A DNA stretch of 64,000 nucleotides, from the NCBI GenBank assembly GCA_015039365.1, contig WION01000001.1, positions 62,001 through 126,000 on the forward strand, in the 5' to 3' direction. Under the pieces are notes generated by a model. It ran no database searches. It saw only the letters and a program-made list of their open reading frames with translations, and was not told the origin of the DNA. Positions 54,744 to 64,000 of the stretch are shown piece after piece. Position 1 is the stretch's first letter. Every line of letters begins with the position of its first letter. The stretch is from Amanita rubescens. Its lineage: Eukaryota; Basidiomycota; Agaricomycetes; Agaricales; Amanitaceae. Position numbers and translations under genes: made by a program.

Positions 54744-56472
54744 CAGTGATGCTTGCACTAATATTAAATGGGTGATCTAGAAATTAGAATTGGAGGTGGA
54801 CTTGTACATACAAAGCCACGTGACTCAAGCACAAAGGGCTGCGATGATCAGTTGGGAAACTTAGAGGGATGCCAAATGTGCAAGGAAGTAAGTAAGATAC
54901 ACTAGAGGTGCGAAGAAAGCAGGTGTTACCAGGCTCGAGAGATGAGGCTACAACGGAAGGAAGGCGGAGCAATCGGATTGCATGGACCCCAAGAACTTCT
55001 GCTACTCTTTTGTACTTTCCCCATTTGGGAATCTGGGCCAGCGGGGCAACTCGCAGCTTTCGTGATAGGTGCATCCGGTAAGTCATGCAGCACTATACAT
55101 GCAATTTATACTCAGGGGACAATTCCAATTCTATTCGTCTTTTATAGTCTTCTGGAGATGTCTAGTACGAGAGACACCGCCCAGGCTCAAATCCATACCT
55201 GGCGTGACGCGTACTGAAATCAGGAACTTCCGCACGAGTACACAGGGATAAGGTTAAGAGCTCGTTAGGAGACCCTAAGTAGCCCGGCAAGCTACCTTCC
55301 ATAGCAACGTAGCCTGAGATAACGAGGCCCTTGTCCAACTACTTCGTGACCTTGTCGCACAGCGTTGCCTGACTGCTCATAGTAATAATTCATGGGCGCG
55401 GATGGATATGGATAGTCCCTGCGAATCAATGGTGAACACTCCCTTCTTTCGTAGTGCAAATATGAGAAATGCTTACTTCCAATTCGACTCCGGTCAATCG
55501 AAATATCATTCAAAAGTGTACATTCGGACGCGAGCTCGAAACGTGATTACCGTGTGGCCCTGTCTTGCAACACAAAACAGAAACCTATTGTTATAAGAGT
55601 CTGTCATGTACAATGTGTGCTGCAGCAGCTGGGCGCAAGCGCGTCGGAGGACATAGACGGAGCGACTAGTGGAGCCTTGGGACTAGATTTTAGTGAGACA
55701 GCACTTTAGCGGCTCAGAGGTTGTATAGACGTACCTGACGAGCGATCGACTCATTGGCTCTGCGTTAGCCTAGCAAGCAAGAGAGCGAAATCAGGAGATA
55801 AGCGGTCGGAGATGAAATCTGAAGTTCCGCCGAACCGCGCACCAAACTAGTTCGTGGCAACTCAGTCTCAGTCGCATGGCAGAGAACGCAAACGAATCTT
55901 GCAGCGACGTTCATACTAAGCGGGCCTCCCAGTGATTCGAGCAACTTCCTAGCAACACTGGCCTCATCGTCGCTCTAATTCGGCTCCGACTCCACGCGCG
56001 AAGCATTATTATTTGCCATAAAGCACAATCCAAGTTGCTGGTGTGAAGTATCTCTCCAGTGCGTGGATGTGTTGGGCATTTTAGGCGATTGCCAGCAGCT
56101 CACGGAGTTTTTTAGTTTTTTCTTCTAGATTTACGCACGTTGCGATGTGGCTTGGTAGCGGCGCGGCAAAAGTGGGAAGCGAGCACAGGGCGCTTATCCG
56201 ACTGTCCATTGCCTAACTATTGGTCCCCATAGATTTTGGACGAGGGAAGGTTTGAGGGGTGCACCATCTCCTCCCAATTCTACTCAAAATGCGTTGTTCC
56301 ATTGCCGACCGAGCTCTACTAGGAATCAGATTGAAACGTCAACTTTGCGCCGCTTGGGAATTTTCATGTCCAAACCGTTCTTGGAAGCTCTTCTATCATC
56401 CGTCGAAGAAAGGGTCTGAATTATGGGCGCATGAAGAACAGGGTCCCTCGGGTTTGTGATATCTCTTTTCAG
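54744..56472. other. Upstream region of copy C and spacer
   Basis: At about 54940-55060 the minus strand carries the block shared with copy A's upstream region (KWGKYK, VAEVLGVH; identical 20-mer ggaccccaagaacttctgct). From about 55100 the DNA is GC-richer and I see no gene. Positions 56230-56440 contain protein-like fragments in two frames (for example FEGCTISSQFYSKCVVPLP) that may be exons of the fragment at 56473. Confidence 0.4.
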
Positions 56473-56673
56473 CACTAAAATTGACATTCTGCGACATCGA
56501 TCCTGACCGAACCAACACCTATTTTGTGGTGTTTTCACCGTTTGGGAATCAAGAAGCCATAGGAACGCGAAACAGATCCAGGTATTGCAATCCGTTCTCC
56601 TTTGAGTTTCCTCACTGACAAAGCAAAGTTCAGGGATCCGTGGACCGGTTACGAGCTACCTGTTTTCCAGTAA
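56473..56673 (+). CDS. Last two exons of an unrecognised gene
   Basis: After a TTTTCAG acceptor, 56473-56581 encodes LKLTFCDIDPDRTNTYFVVF, then SPFGNQEAIGTRNRS. An intron of 52 nt follows, and 56634-56673 encodes DPWTGYELPVFQ and TAA (56671-56673). Composition and clean splicing argue for a real gene end. The upstream exons are not resolved and may be broken. No family is recognised. Confidence 0.4.
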
Positions 56674-57221
56674 AAGTCGCGGATGACTACGCCGGAAAGT
56701 ATGGTGCCACCGGCAGGTCAATATCATCAAGAGAAGGACAACGCTACTGCTATACATTCCGATGAAAGCAATGAGCCTTATGGTTTCTGTTTGGCGTTCC
56801 AACTAACGTTTTAATGGGACCTATTTGTTCAATTTGCTGCTACCATTCATTGCCAGTGATGCTTTCCCGACAAAGTTTGAGCTCGAGACATAGAAAGAGA
56901 AGGCGACAAAATTACAGGTCACCATCAGGGTTTATTTTTTATGACGTATTGAGCATATAGTTTGTGGCGTACTTGAATACAGTGAGAGTGATGGAGGTGG
57001 TAAACAAGATTCGAGAGACAACAGCTCAAGCTCGGTTGCATGAAGGGCTACCGTTTGCCAGCGTGAACAAAAGTGAGATACCACGAGATTGGGAAGGTGG
57101 ATTTTTGCGCGAAATAGGGAACGCCGCATGCACGGAGAATAAAAAAAAATCTTTGCCGCATCTCGGTTTGCCTGATGGGCATTGGGTACAAGATATAGGT
57201 GCTAAAGAATAGTTTCATAAG

Positions 57222-57306
57222 TCCGATATGGTGTAACGGCTAACATTGCCGCCTTTCAACTTGAAAGATATCGCGGCAGCTCGGGGTTCGATTCCCCGTA
57301 TCGGAA
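57222..57306 (+). tRNA. tRNA-Glu (UUC) with a 13-nt intron
   Basis: Acceptor stem TCCGATA / TATCGGA, D-arm GTGTAACGGCTAACAT, anticodon stem GCCGC/GCGGC, T-arm CGGGGTTCGATTCCCCG. The loop CTTTCA...C holds anticodon TTC at 57255-57257. Thirteen extra bases at 57259-57271 after position 37 are the usual place for a nuclear tRNA intron. A Pol III terminator (TTTTT) follows at 57309-57313. The body closely matches fungal tRNA-Glu. Confidence 0.93.
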
Positions 57307-57889
57307 TCATTTTTGTTCTCCCGCATCAGGTTTTCGGCAGCATTCGGCTTTGGCCAGAGCGGTCAAAGCGGTCAAAGCGCTTTGCCGCTTTTTTGGGGAG
57401 GGTACATTGCTCTCAGAGCCATTTTAACAGCTCTGAAAGTGCTTTAACCACTCTGAGTCTAGAGAGTGGTTTTTGTCTTCACTTAAGTGTTCACATGCGG
57501 CATCAAAAATTTATTGTAAATTGCTAATTATAGTGAGAGAATGTAAACATTGCTGTGGATGATTGCAGAGCGTGTGGAAAAGCGAATGTGTAGCAATGCA
57601 CGAGAAAACGTTTGGAAGCGAGTGTGTAGTAATGTGTGAAGGCGAGCGGGTTGTAATGCGGTCCAGATAGTATGCGTTCGGACGATAGCTTGTTATCAAA
57701 ATATGAATGCAACGATACTATAGTTATCCGAGCACCAAAACAAAGTCTGTCTTCCTCCTCTTCTTCGATAAGCGTCGCGGCGCTCGTGGCGGGTATTTGA
57801 GAGTTTTACGAAACCGTGCTTTTACTCAAACCCTCCCTAAAAAAATACCGTTGGAACGATGGTGAGGAAAACGACCAAATGTCGGGAAC
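57307..57889. other. Spacer with degenerate short repeats
   Basis: Includes agcggtcaa repeats at about 57358-57380 and, at about 57565-57660, imperfect units of gcgagtgtgtagtaatg type. It may include degraded LTR sequence of the copia remnant that follows. Confidence 0.4.
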
Positions 57890-59450
57890 TTACAGGAATT
57901 TGGTATTCCCGTTTCAATCTTAAGCGAAGCCATCGGATGCGATAAACTTGATCCCCACGGCAAGATGCATGTCTTCCTAGGCTTTGAAGATGGTCCTAAA
58001 GTGATTCGCTATCACAACGTGAAAACAAAACAAGTTAAAATCTCACATAATTATCATTTTCTTCCACATCCAGAGAACCCTCGACACACCGCTGATGATA
58101 CGCATCCCTAAACGTACAAATGTCTCACTGGAAAGTATGTTAACGCCGAGCAATCACTTTATGCAAAAGTGATATACATAGGTTTCAACGAGAGCGGATT
58201 TGCTCCCGAAAATCTAACACCTTGAGAGAGGCTCGCGAATCTAGCGAATGGCCACAATGGGAAAAAGCGATAGAACTTGAATTAGATCAATTCCGAAAGA
58301 TGGGGACACGGGAAATACTCGACTTACCCGAAAATAGGCGAGCTGTACTCAAATACTGGCTAGCTAGAGAGATATAAAGCCCGCCTACTAGCCGCTAAAG
58401 GATATTCTCAGATTCCCAGAATGGACGTTCTCCCCTGTGGTACGCCTGGAAACGATTCGCACGATCCTGGAACTCGCCGTCAATTTGGACTGGGAAGTGA
58501 CACAAATTGACTTACCTAAACGGTAACCTCGAGGAAGAGGTTTATGATAAGGTTTGTCGCCTAATAAAACAGGCCGGGCGAGCCGCGAGCGTGGAATAAA
58601 GTGCTGGATACGTGCTTGAGGGATAAAGGATCGAAGCCGATCCATGCGCATAGACCCGAGAAACAGACGAGCGTATCAAGTTTACTACCGTATTGGTGGA
58701 CGACTTGCTCCTGTTCACAGACACAGCACAAATGATGAACACGCTGAAGGCAGAACTTCAAACGTTATTTGACGTTACTGACCTCAGCAGTCTTCAGAAG
58801 ATCATCGGAATCGAAATCAACCACGATCAAATAAAGGGACGACTGAAAATCAGTCAAGCCCAATATATTGACAATTTACTGGCGAAATATAACAAGACTG
58901 ATTGTAACCCTATCGCAACACCGATGGACCTGTCAGTCGATCTTGACAATGTGGAAGGATTACCACAAGACTCACCTGTCCGAGAACTCTATCGATCCCT
59001 CGTTGGCGCCCTTATGTTCCTAGCGATCGCAACGCAAACTGGCCTCATACGTAGAGATCCACTGGCGAGCGGTTAAGCGAGTACGGAACAAAAACATTGG
59101 GAATCACTTACGTGAAAGAGTACCGGGACATCAACCAAGTCTTCAAGTATTAAACCGTATACAATCCCAACGATGTCTTGCTGGCGGATGTTCAGACGCG
59201 AAATCCGTTACTGGATATGTCTTCACTTGCGCTGGCGGTGCAATTACATGGGGTCGGCGTTACCTGCTACAGAGGCGGAGTGTTTAGCGTTAACGGAAGC
59301 AACACAGCAAACTGTGTGGCTACCCACCTTATTTGTTCCTCAAACTCTGATGAAAGAAGATAACCAGAACATTATCCGAGAATCCACAGCCTTTACACCG
59401 CAGGTCGAAACACTCTTTGACATGTCATTCGCGAGAAAGTAGCTTATCAA
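57890..59450 (+). pseudogene. Degraded Ty1/copia retrotransposon pol
   Basis: Recognisable in scattered frames: KLDPHGKMHVFLGFEDGPK (end of the integrase region, about 57950), WPQWEKAIELELDQFRKMG (start of RT, about 58250), the RT palm segment ending VTQIDLP (about 58510), VLVDDLLLFTDTAQM (catalytic VDD, about 58690) followed by an intact 127-codon run to 59076, and RNase H pieces with SALPATEAECLALTEATQQT (about 59250-59320). Stops and frameshifts separate the pieces, and I cannot find a paired LTR. A short tail to about 59750 may be its end. It is inactive. Confidence 0.85.
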
Positions 59451-59766
59451 ACGATCAGCATCGAGTTGCCCTACATGGAAGACGTACTGACGAATGAGTT
59501 GCTGCATGACCGTGGATTGAGGAGGAACTTAGTGCATAGTTAGTTTTGCGTACTAAACACAACACAACAGACTCATTATCTATCTCCGTCTACTATTCAA
59601 CAATCGTGGATCCAACACACGATAGCGCGACTAACCTGGAAGGGGTTCTCAACCTTGAGGGTGAGTCAAGTCACGACGCGTCGCCTAATTTAGAACGGAA
59701 TCATCGGCGAACAACGCGCTTGCCGGCTGGTTCTCTTTCACCTCTTCCCACTGGCCCTCTGGCAGC

Positions 59767-62700
59767 ATGCAATCTCAGACCGCGACAATCGCAAAATACC
59801 CCCGCCTATTCACCATTTCGTCTTCTCCTGATCAGTCCTCAAGTCTTGAAACCGTAAAACGAAAAGTCAAGTATTCGGAATATCAGTCGTTCGGTGAACC
59901 ACATCGCCATCTGGGCGTCTCTGGCGATATCTATGTGGACTTAACAAAGGGCAACCACGTGCTGTACGGTAAGGCAGAGGACGGATGGCGGAGGTGGCCC
60001 GGTCCTCACCAACGAACGGCAAGCGTGTCTCATCCAAGCTACCCACTCCACATTCTTTGTTGCAGGGTTGAAAGTAAATCCCTGGGATGGGTATCTAGGA
60101 AGGCCATTACAGGCCGGATCCTTGGTGAGTAGCTCGAATTTACACATTTCAAGTTGAACTGACACCCCTCTCAGTGTCCTCAGCATCGCAAGTCATCGCG
60201 CTTATTCTCTCCCACCGGATTTCCTTGCGCAAGAAGGAACTCAAACAGCATGGTCGGCCTCGCCTTTCAGACGCGTCGAACGGCAGCAACGTACCCCTCT
60301 TTCCCTCACGTTCGGCAGTAAATGGTGTTGCAACAGATGTTTTATTCTCCGTCCCTCCCGCTCCCAATGCTGTACCTGAATTTATTGATAGATCCTCTAT
60401 CCCTGACTACCATCCCCGTAAGTACTAGTCTTCATAACGGAACGTGGGTGGCTTATCACCGAATCCAGCACAAATCGCGGAGTTAAAGACACAAACCGTG
60501 CAAACGGGAACGACCGTTGCAAGACCCAAAGCTTCGCATCCGAGTCACTCCATAACCACTGATCCCAACAAGATCGTTCAGTCGCCGGCAGATTCGTCAG
60601 ACCTCGAGGCTTTAGGAGCATTTCTAATAACAATGATGAACAATGCAAACGGCGGTCGTGGTGTTTGTCCTGCCACTTCAAATACTGTATCGGTCCCCTG
60701 CCGTCAAACAATCGGAGAATCTTCTCGTATCCCCGCAGCGATCGCCAACTCGCCAAAGAAAAGTTATCATCTCGCTTCATCGCCCAATTGTGGAACAAAC
60801 AGGAAATTGGAACCCGAATCACCACATTGCGAGCCAGGTCCGGCCATGGAATCAGCGCAAGGCGTCGAGGCTGTAGCGGGACCCGAAACTGATCGCCTTT
60901 TCACGCCTTCGCCTTCTCCCATCCCCGACTCTAACCAGGATCCTGGGACCGGATCGGGCCTCGCCCACGTCCTCACACCTTCATTTTCCAGAGCCTCGCC
61001 GCAACTCCCTGCGCACCGGCTTTTCACCCCATCACCATCTCCCAAACCCGCATCCGAACTGCCAGGTCCAGATTTGGCACATATATTCACACCTACTGCA
61101 TCCCCTCCGCCCGTTCCCAGCCCAGAGTTGAAACCATCTCTGCCTCGCAGCGTTACGAACGTGACTTTAACCAAGCTCAACTCCAGCTTCAAACCTTCTC
61201 CTGCCTCGTCATCTACGCTTTCAGGCCCGGGTTCGTGCGACAGGTCGGACTATTCTCAATCTATTTCAGGGTCTATATCAGCTTCAGCTTCGAAATCTAG
61301 GACGAAACGTGATAAACACTCTGACGCCCCCCTTTCCCAATGCTCTCGTTCTCCAGCCGAGTCTCCGAAAATGCTCAAGACGCCAAAAACACCTAGGACG
61401 CCTGAGAAACGTAAGATTGTGTCACCTCGTGGCGCCGGCGGGAGCAAGAAAGTGCCGAGCGTGAAAAAGCCCGTCGTTAGCCGTCCTCGTGATTATCCTT
61501 CATGGCCAATGGATATGGACGACGATTTCGGGGGAAATGACACCGGGAGAGCAACCCCGTCATGCGGTGGTGAGGAGGATCGAGAAGACCGTGACGAGCT
61601 GGGTGATACCTCCCCCGGAGACTCTGTCAGCCGCAACCGATCTCGCAAGCTGTCATCTCTGTTTACTGTTTCCAAGAAGAAGGATAAGGGCAAGAGCCGG
61701 GATACTGAGCGCTCGTCCGAGTCTGTCAGTTTTTTCAAGGTGCCAGCGTCTACGCCGTCTCGTACTCCAATGGCTCGGAACGAAGCCGAGGATTTAACAC
61801 TATTAGGCTCGGACTCTGAGGCTGAACCCCCTGCCAAACCACGACGCAAATGCAAACGCAAAGCCAGGGAAGCTAAGGAGAAGGAAGAAGGCTCAGACTC
61901 GGATATCGTTATAACCGGAGCCAAGTTGGTAACTGGTAAACGCCGTGAGTAGTCGGCCGTTCAATTTGGTTTGACAATCTCTCATCCTGATCTCTCTCTC
62001 TCCCTCTCTTTCTCTGTTCGAGGCTCAATAGGACGCGTTCCGGCAGTTACACTCAGCCCGACGAAACTCAAGGTGAAAGAATGGAAATGGAAAACGGTAA
62101 AGTAATGACCAATGCTAAAGTGTGTATATATCTAACTATTTCCAAGTACAACCCTCCACCTTCTTCTCCCTCCTCGTCTGTTTCGTTATCGCACGCCGGA
62201 ACAGGGAAGCTCAAAGTAATGCCCCGGGTGAAGGACCGACGGCCTTCCGACCTAATTAAGCGGACTGCTACAATCGATCGGAAGCCGTTTCGGAAAGCGA
62301 GATCTTCAGACGTAATTGACCTTACGATGGAATCGGAAGAAGAAGAGGATGAAGAAGAACGGGAGAAGAAGAATACACGGCCTTTGTTGGTCTATAGGGC
62401 GGCTAGGGGTGGAAAAGATGCGGAAGGTGTCAGGGTGGCGGTTAAGCAGGAAGCGGGGAGTGGAGATGATGAGGAAATGGGAGTTGTCGATGGTGGGGAT
62501 CCGATGGTGGAGAATGACGACATGTGGGGCGACGCGGTGGATGCGGTAGATGACGAACGAGAGGAAAGGGCGCCGTTGCAAGATGTCCCAAGCACGGGTG
62601 GTCCAGCTGCGGATGAGGTAGAGGACGACAAAATGGGGGAGGACCCTCCAGTGGAAGAACCGGCGTGCGAGCCAGAACAACCTTCGCCACCCCATCCAGC

Positions 62701-63264
62701 CACGGAGCCGCCGCTTGCTGAAGACCGAATGGAACACTCGCCAATCGTTGACGAATTGGTGCATCACGCCGACACTGAAACTGACACTGAAACGCTTGAC
62801 GGCGACGTGGAGATGGGCGATGCAACGATGATCGGGCAGGACGACGACGACGACGACAAAACGATTGATGACGACGAAGAGGTTGACGAGCTCGACCCAG
62901 ATAGCGATCTCGACCTCGGGGAAGGGGAAGGGGATGACAGGTGGAGTGACCTTCATCTGGACCTCATTTTCGGCGAGGAAGGAATGGGATTGAATGAACG
63001 GTTTTGTCGATTTTGTCTGTAAGTCATCTTTCTCTCTCTTTGTTGTTCCCTGTGCTGATGAATCTTCATAGTGTCCGGGGGCAGAAGCTTTGGTTAGTTC
63101 AGTTGCAAGAAGAACCTCAAGCCCGATGGTCACTCGTACGACGAAAGGCAATTAAACACTGTACTTCAAATCATCGGGAGGAATCCGAGTCTTTACTCGG
63201 CAATGGAACAAATACTTTACAAGAAATGGCTAGGCGACTGAGCGAAAGATTTGCTTTAGCGTAA
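59767..63264 (+). CDS. Conserved basidiomycete protein, acidic and Ser/Pro-rich, probably nuclear
   Basis: Exons about 59767-60124, 60175-60417, 60469-61944, 62032-62096, 62147-63018 and 63072-63264. Introns are 49-87 nt; the last four junctions are clean. The first exon holds a compact domain (FGEPHRHLGVSGDIYVDL, KAEDGWRRWPGP, WVSRKAITGRIL) of a kind I associate with agaricomycete proteins. The middle is about 490 residues of Ser/Pro-rich disorder with repeated LFTPSPSP motifs, basic clusters (KPRRKCKRKAREAKEKEE) and SDSDIVI, which resembles a SUMO-interacting motif. The next part is very acidic (EEEEDEEEREKK, DDDDDDKTIDDDEEVDELD). It ends in a Cys-containing basic helix (CRFCLVRGQKLWLVQLQEE...). 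Basic stretches suggest nuclear localisation. The start may lie upstream, because 59767 immediately follows repeat-derived DNA. Function unknown. Confidence 0.7.
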
Positions 63265-63433
63265 GATTAGTATATCAAGTTTTTTTTTAATTATCTTGTT
63301 ATTGCAATGCGATGAAACAAAGGTCATAATACCGGTCTTCCCTGAGACTCGCCCGAGATAACAACCGCAAATAACACGGCCTCGTGCCTCGTGCCACGCG
63401 CGAGACGCGCTGCTCCCCCGAAATTCTCGAGCA

Positions 63434-64000
63434 ATGCCGTTCATGAAAGCCGGCGAGTCCCCTCCGCCCTCAGCCTCTCGGGAACATCCCCCATCCGAGA
63501 TCCCATCAGTTCCAGAAAAACTAAATCTGGCCAGGGAGTCGTTGATTCCCATCGTCAGACTCGACGTGGACGTGGTATCGGACGTGTTGGCTGCTGGTTT
63601 AGCAGCGGCTTTAGTTGGGCATGTATTATTCTTGAAGAGTCAGGTGCCTTTGTAGGTTACGTTGGTTTTCCTCGATTATTAATGATATTGATAAGGTGGG
63701 CTAGGCCTGTGATGCAATTAGCTAGGATGGCGGGTAAAGTGGGTGTTTTTCTTCTTCTCCGTTGGTGGGAGCTGACTGTTACGATAATATAGAATGGGGA
63801 TAAACAGGAAATGAATAAAAAAGGAGGTAAAGTTTCGCGCGCGGTGAAGAACAGAACGGAGTTACTTGCTTCGTTCGATACGCTCGCGTCGCATTTGACC
63901 ACGACGTTTACTGCGTTGTCTACTGCTTTTGCGAAAGCTGTGGATTGCGGTTCGGTTGTTGATGAGGGTGTGGAGGATGAAGAAGGAAGAAGACGGCAGA
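63434..64000 (+). CDS. Hypothetical protein, N-terminal part (runs off the window)
   Basis: Exon 1, 63434-63643, encodes 70 residues. They are Pro/Ser-rich, then RESLIPIVRLDVDVVSDVLA and a hydrophobic segment AAGLAAALVGHVLFL. A GTGCCT donor is followed by an intron of about 149 nt, and exon 2 runs from 63793 in frame to the end of the window. Exon 2 is helical (KNRTELLASFDTLASHLTTT) and becomes acidic (DEGVEDEEG). The splice is inferred and could be split by another small exon. Family not recognised. Confidence 0.45.

Noticed and set aside
62306..63151. 281-codon minus-strand ORF
   Set aside because: It is antisense to the acidic exon of the 59.8-63.3 kb gene. GAC/GAG-rich coding DNA commonly leaves the reverse strand open, and the peptide is a low-complexity Arg/Phe/His/Val mixture.

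Overview
The window looks like nuclear DNA of a basidiomycete fungus, most likely a mushroom-forming agaricomycete. Introns are short (about 45-60 nt, GT-AG) and interrupt almost every gene. The host genes read like agaricomycete families: a Tea4/Bud14-type SH3 protein, an O6-methylguanine-DNA methyltransferase, a polytopic membrane protein and an acidic Ser/Pro-rich nuclear-type protein. The transposable elements are a self-priming Ty3/gypsy chromovirus, a hAT-like element, a Helitron and a degraded Ty1/copia element. Everything is from reading the sequence by eye; family names come from motif recognition, and no search was run.

Layout. 1-6.1 kb: host genes. 6.1-11.8 kb: an AT-rich minus-strand GTPase gene (copy A). 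14.5-15.9 kb: a minus-strand repeat-family gene. 15.9-25.3 kb: a non-autonomous hAT-like element (8-bp target duplication) split by a gypsy retrotransposon with 451-bp LTRs that read as identical. 26.5-31.6 kb: two plus-strand multi-exon genes of unknown function, probably cargo of a larger repeat. 32.7-40.0 kb: a Helitron Rep/Pif1-helicase ORF of about 2,450 codons with an extra peptidase-like C-terminus. 41.9-49.0 kb (plus) and 50.0-54.7 kb (minus): GTPase copies B and C, tail to tail. 57.2 kb: tRNA-Glu with an intron. 57.9-59.5 kb: copia remnant. 59.8-64 kb: host genes.

The unusual system is in GTPase copies A, B and C. Each has eight conventional exons encoding a P-loop G domain, with the same exon lengths in all three except for differences of whole codons. 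They are followed by a 2.7-4.9 kb tandem array that at first looks like a minisatellite. Every unit has the form (intron 3' end ...ACCAACAG)(three bases)(GTGAGT or GTAAGT intron 5' end). The array is therefore a string of exons of exactly one codon, separated by introns of about 60 nt. The array is entered and left in phase 0, so each 3-nt exon is a complete codon and could be skipped without a frameshift. I count about 50 such exons in A, 77 in B and 46 in C, and none is a stop codon. The codons align between paralogues: all three begin Trp-Phe-Glu, have Arg-Glu at positions 11-12 and end in Ile, and A and C share a Gln-Glu-Phe-x-Lys-x-Glu-Ile tail. The codons between are highly variable. Copy B has expanded the array with near-identical units (GGA, CTT, GAA and CGA dominate). 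I know of no described gene family built one codon per exon on this scale.
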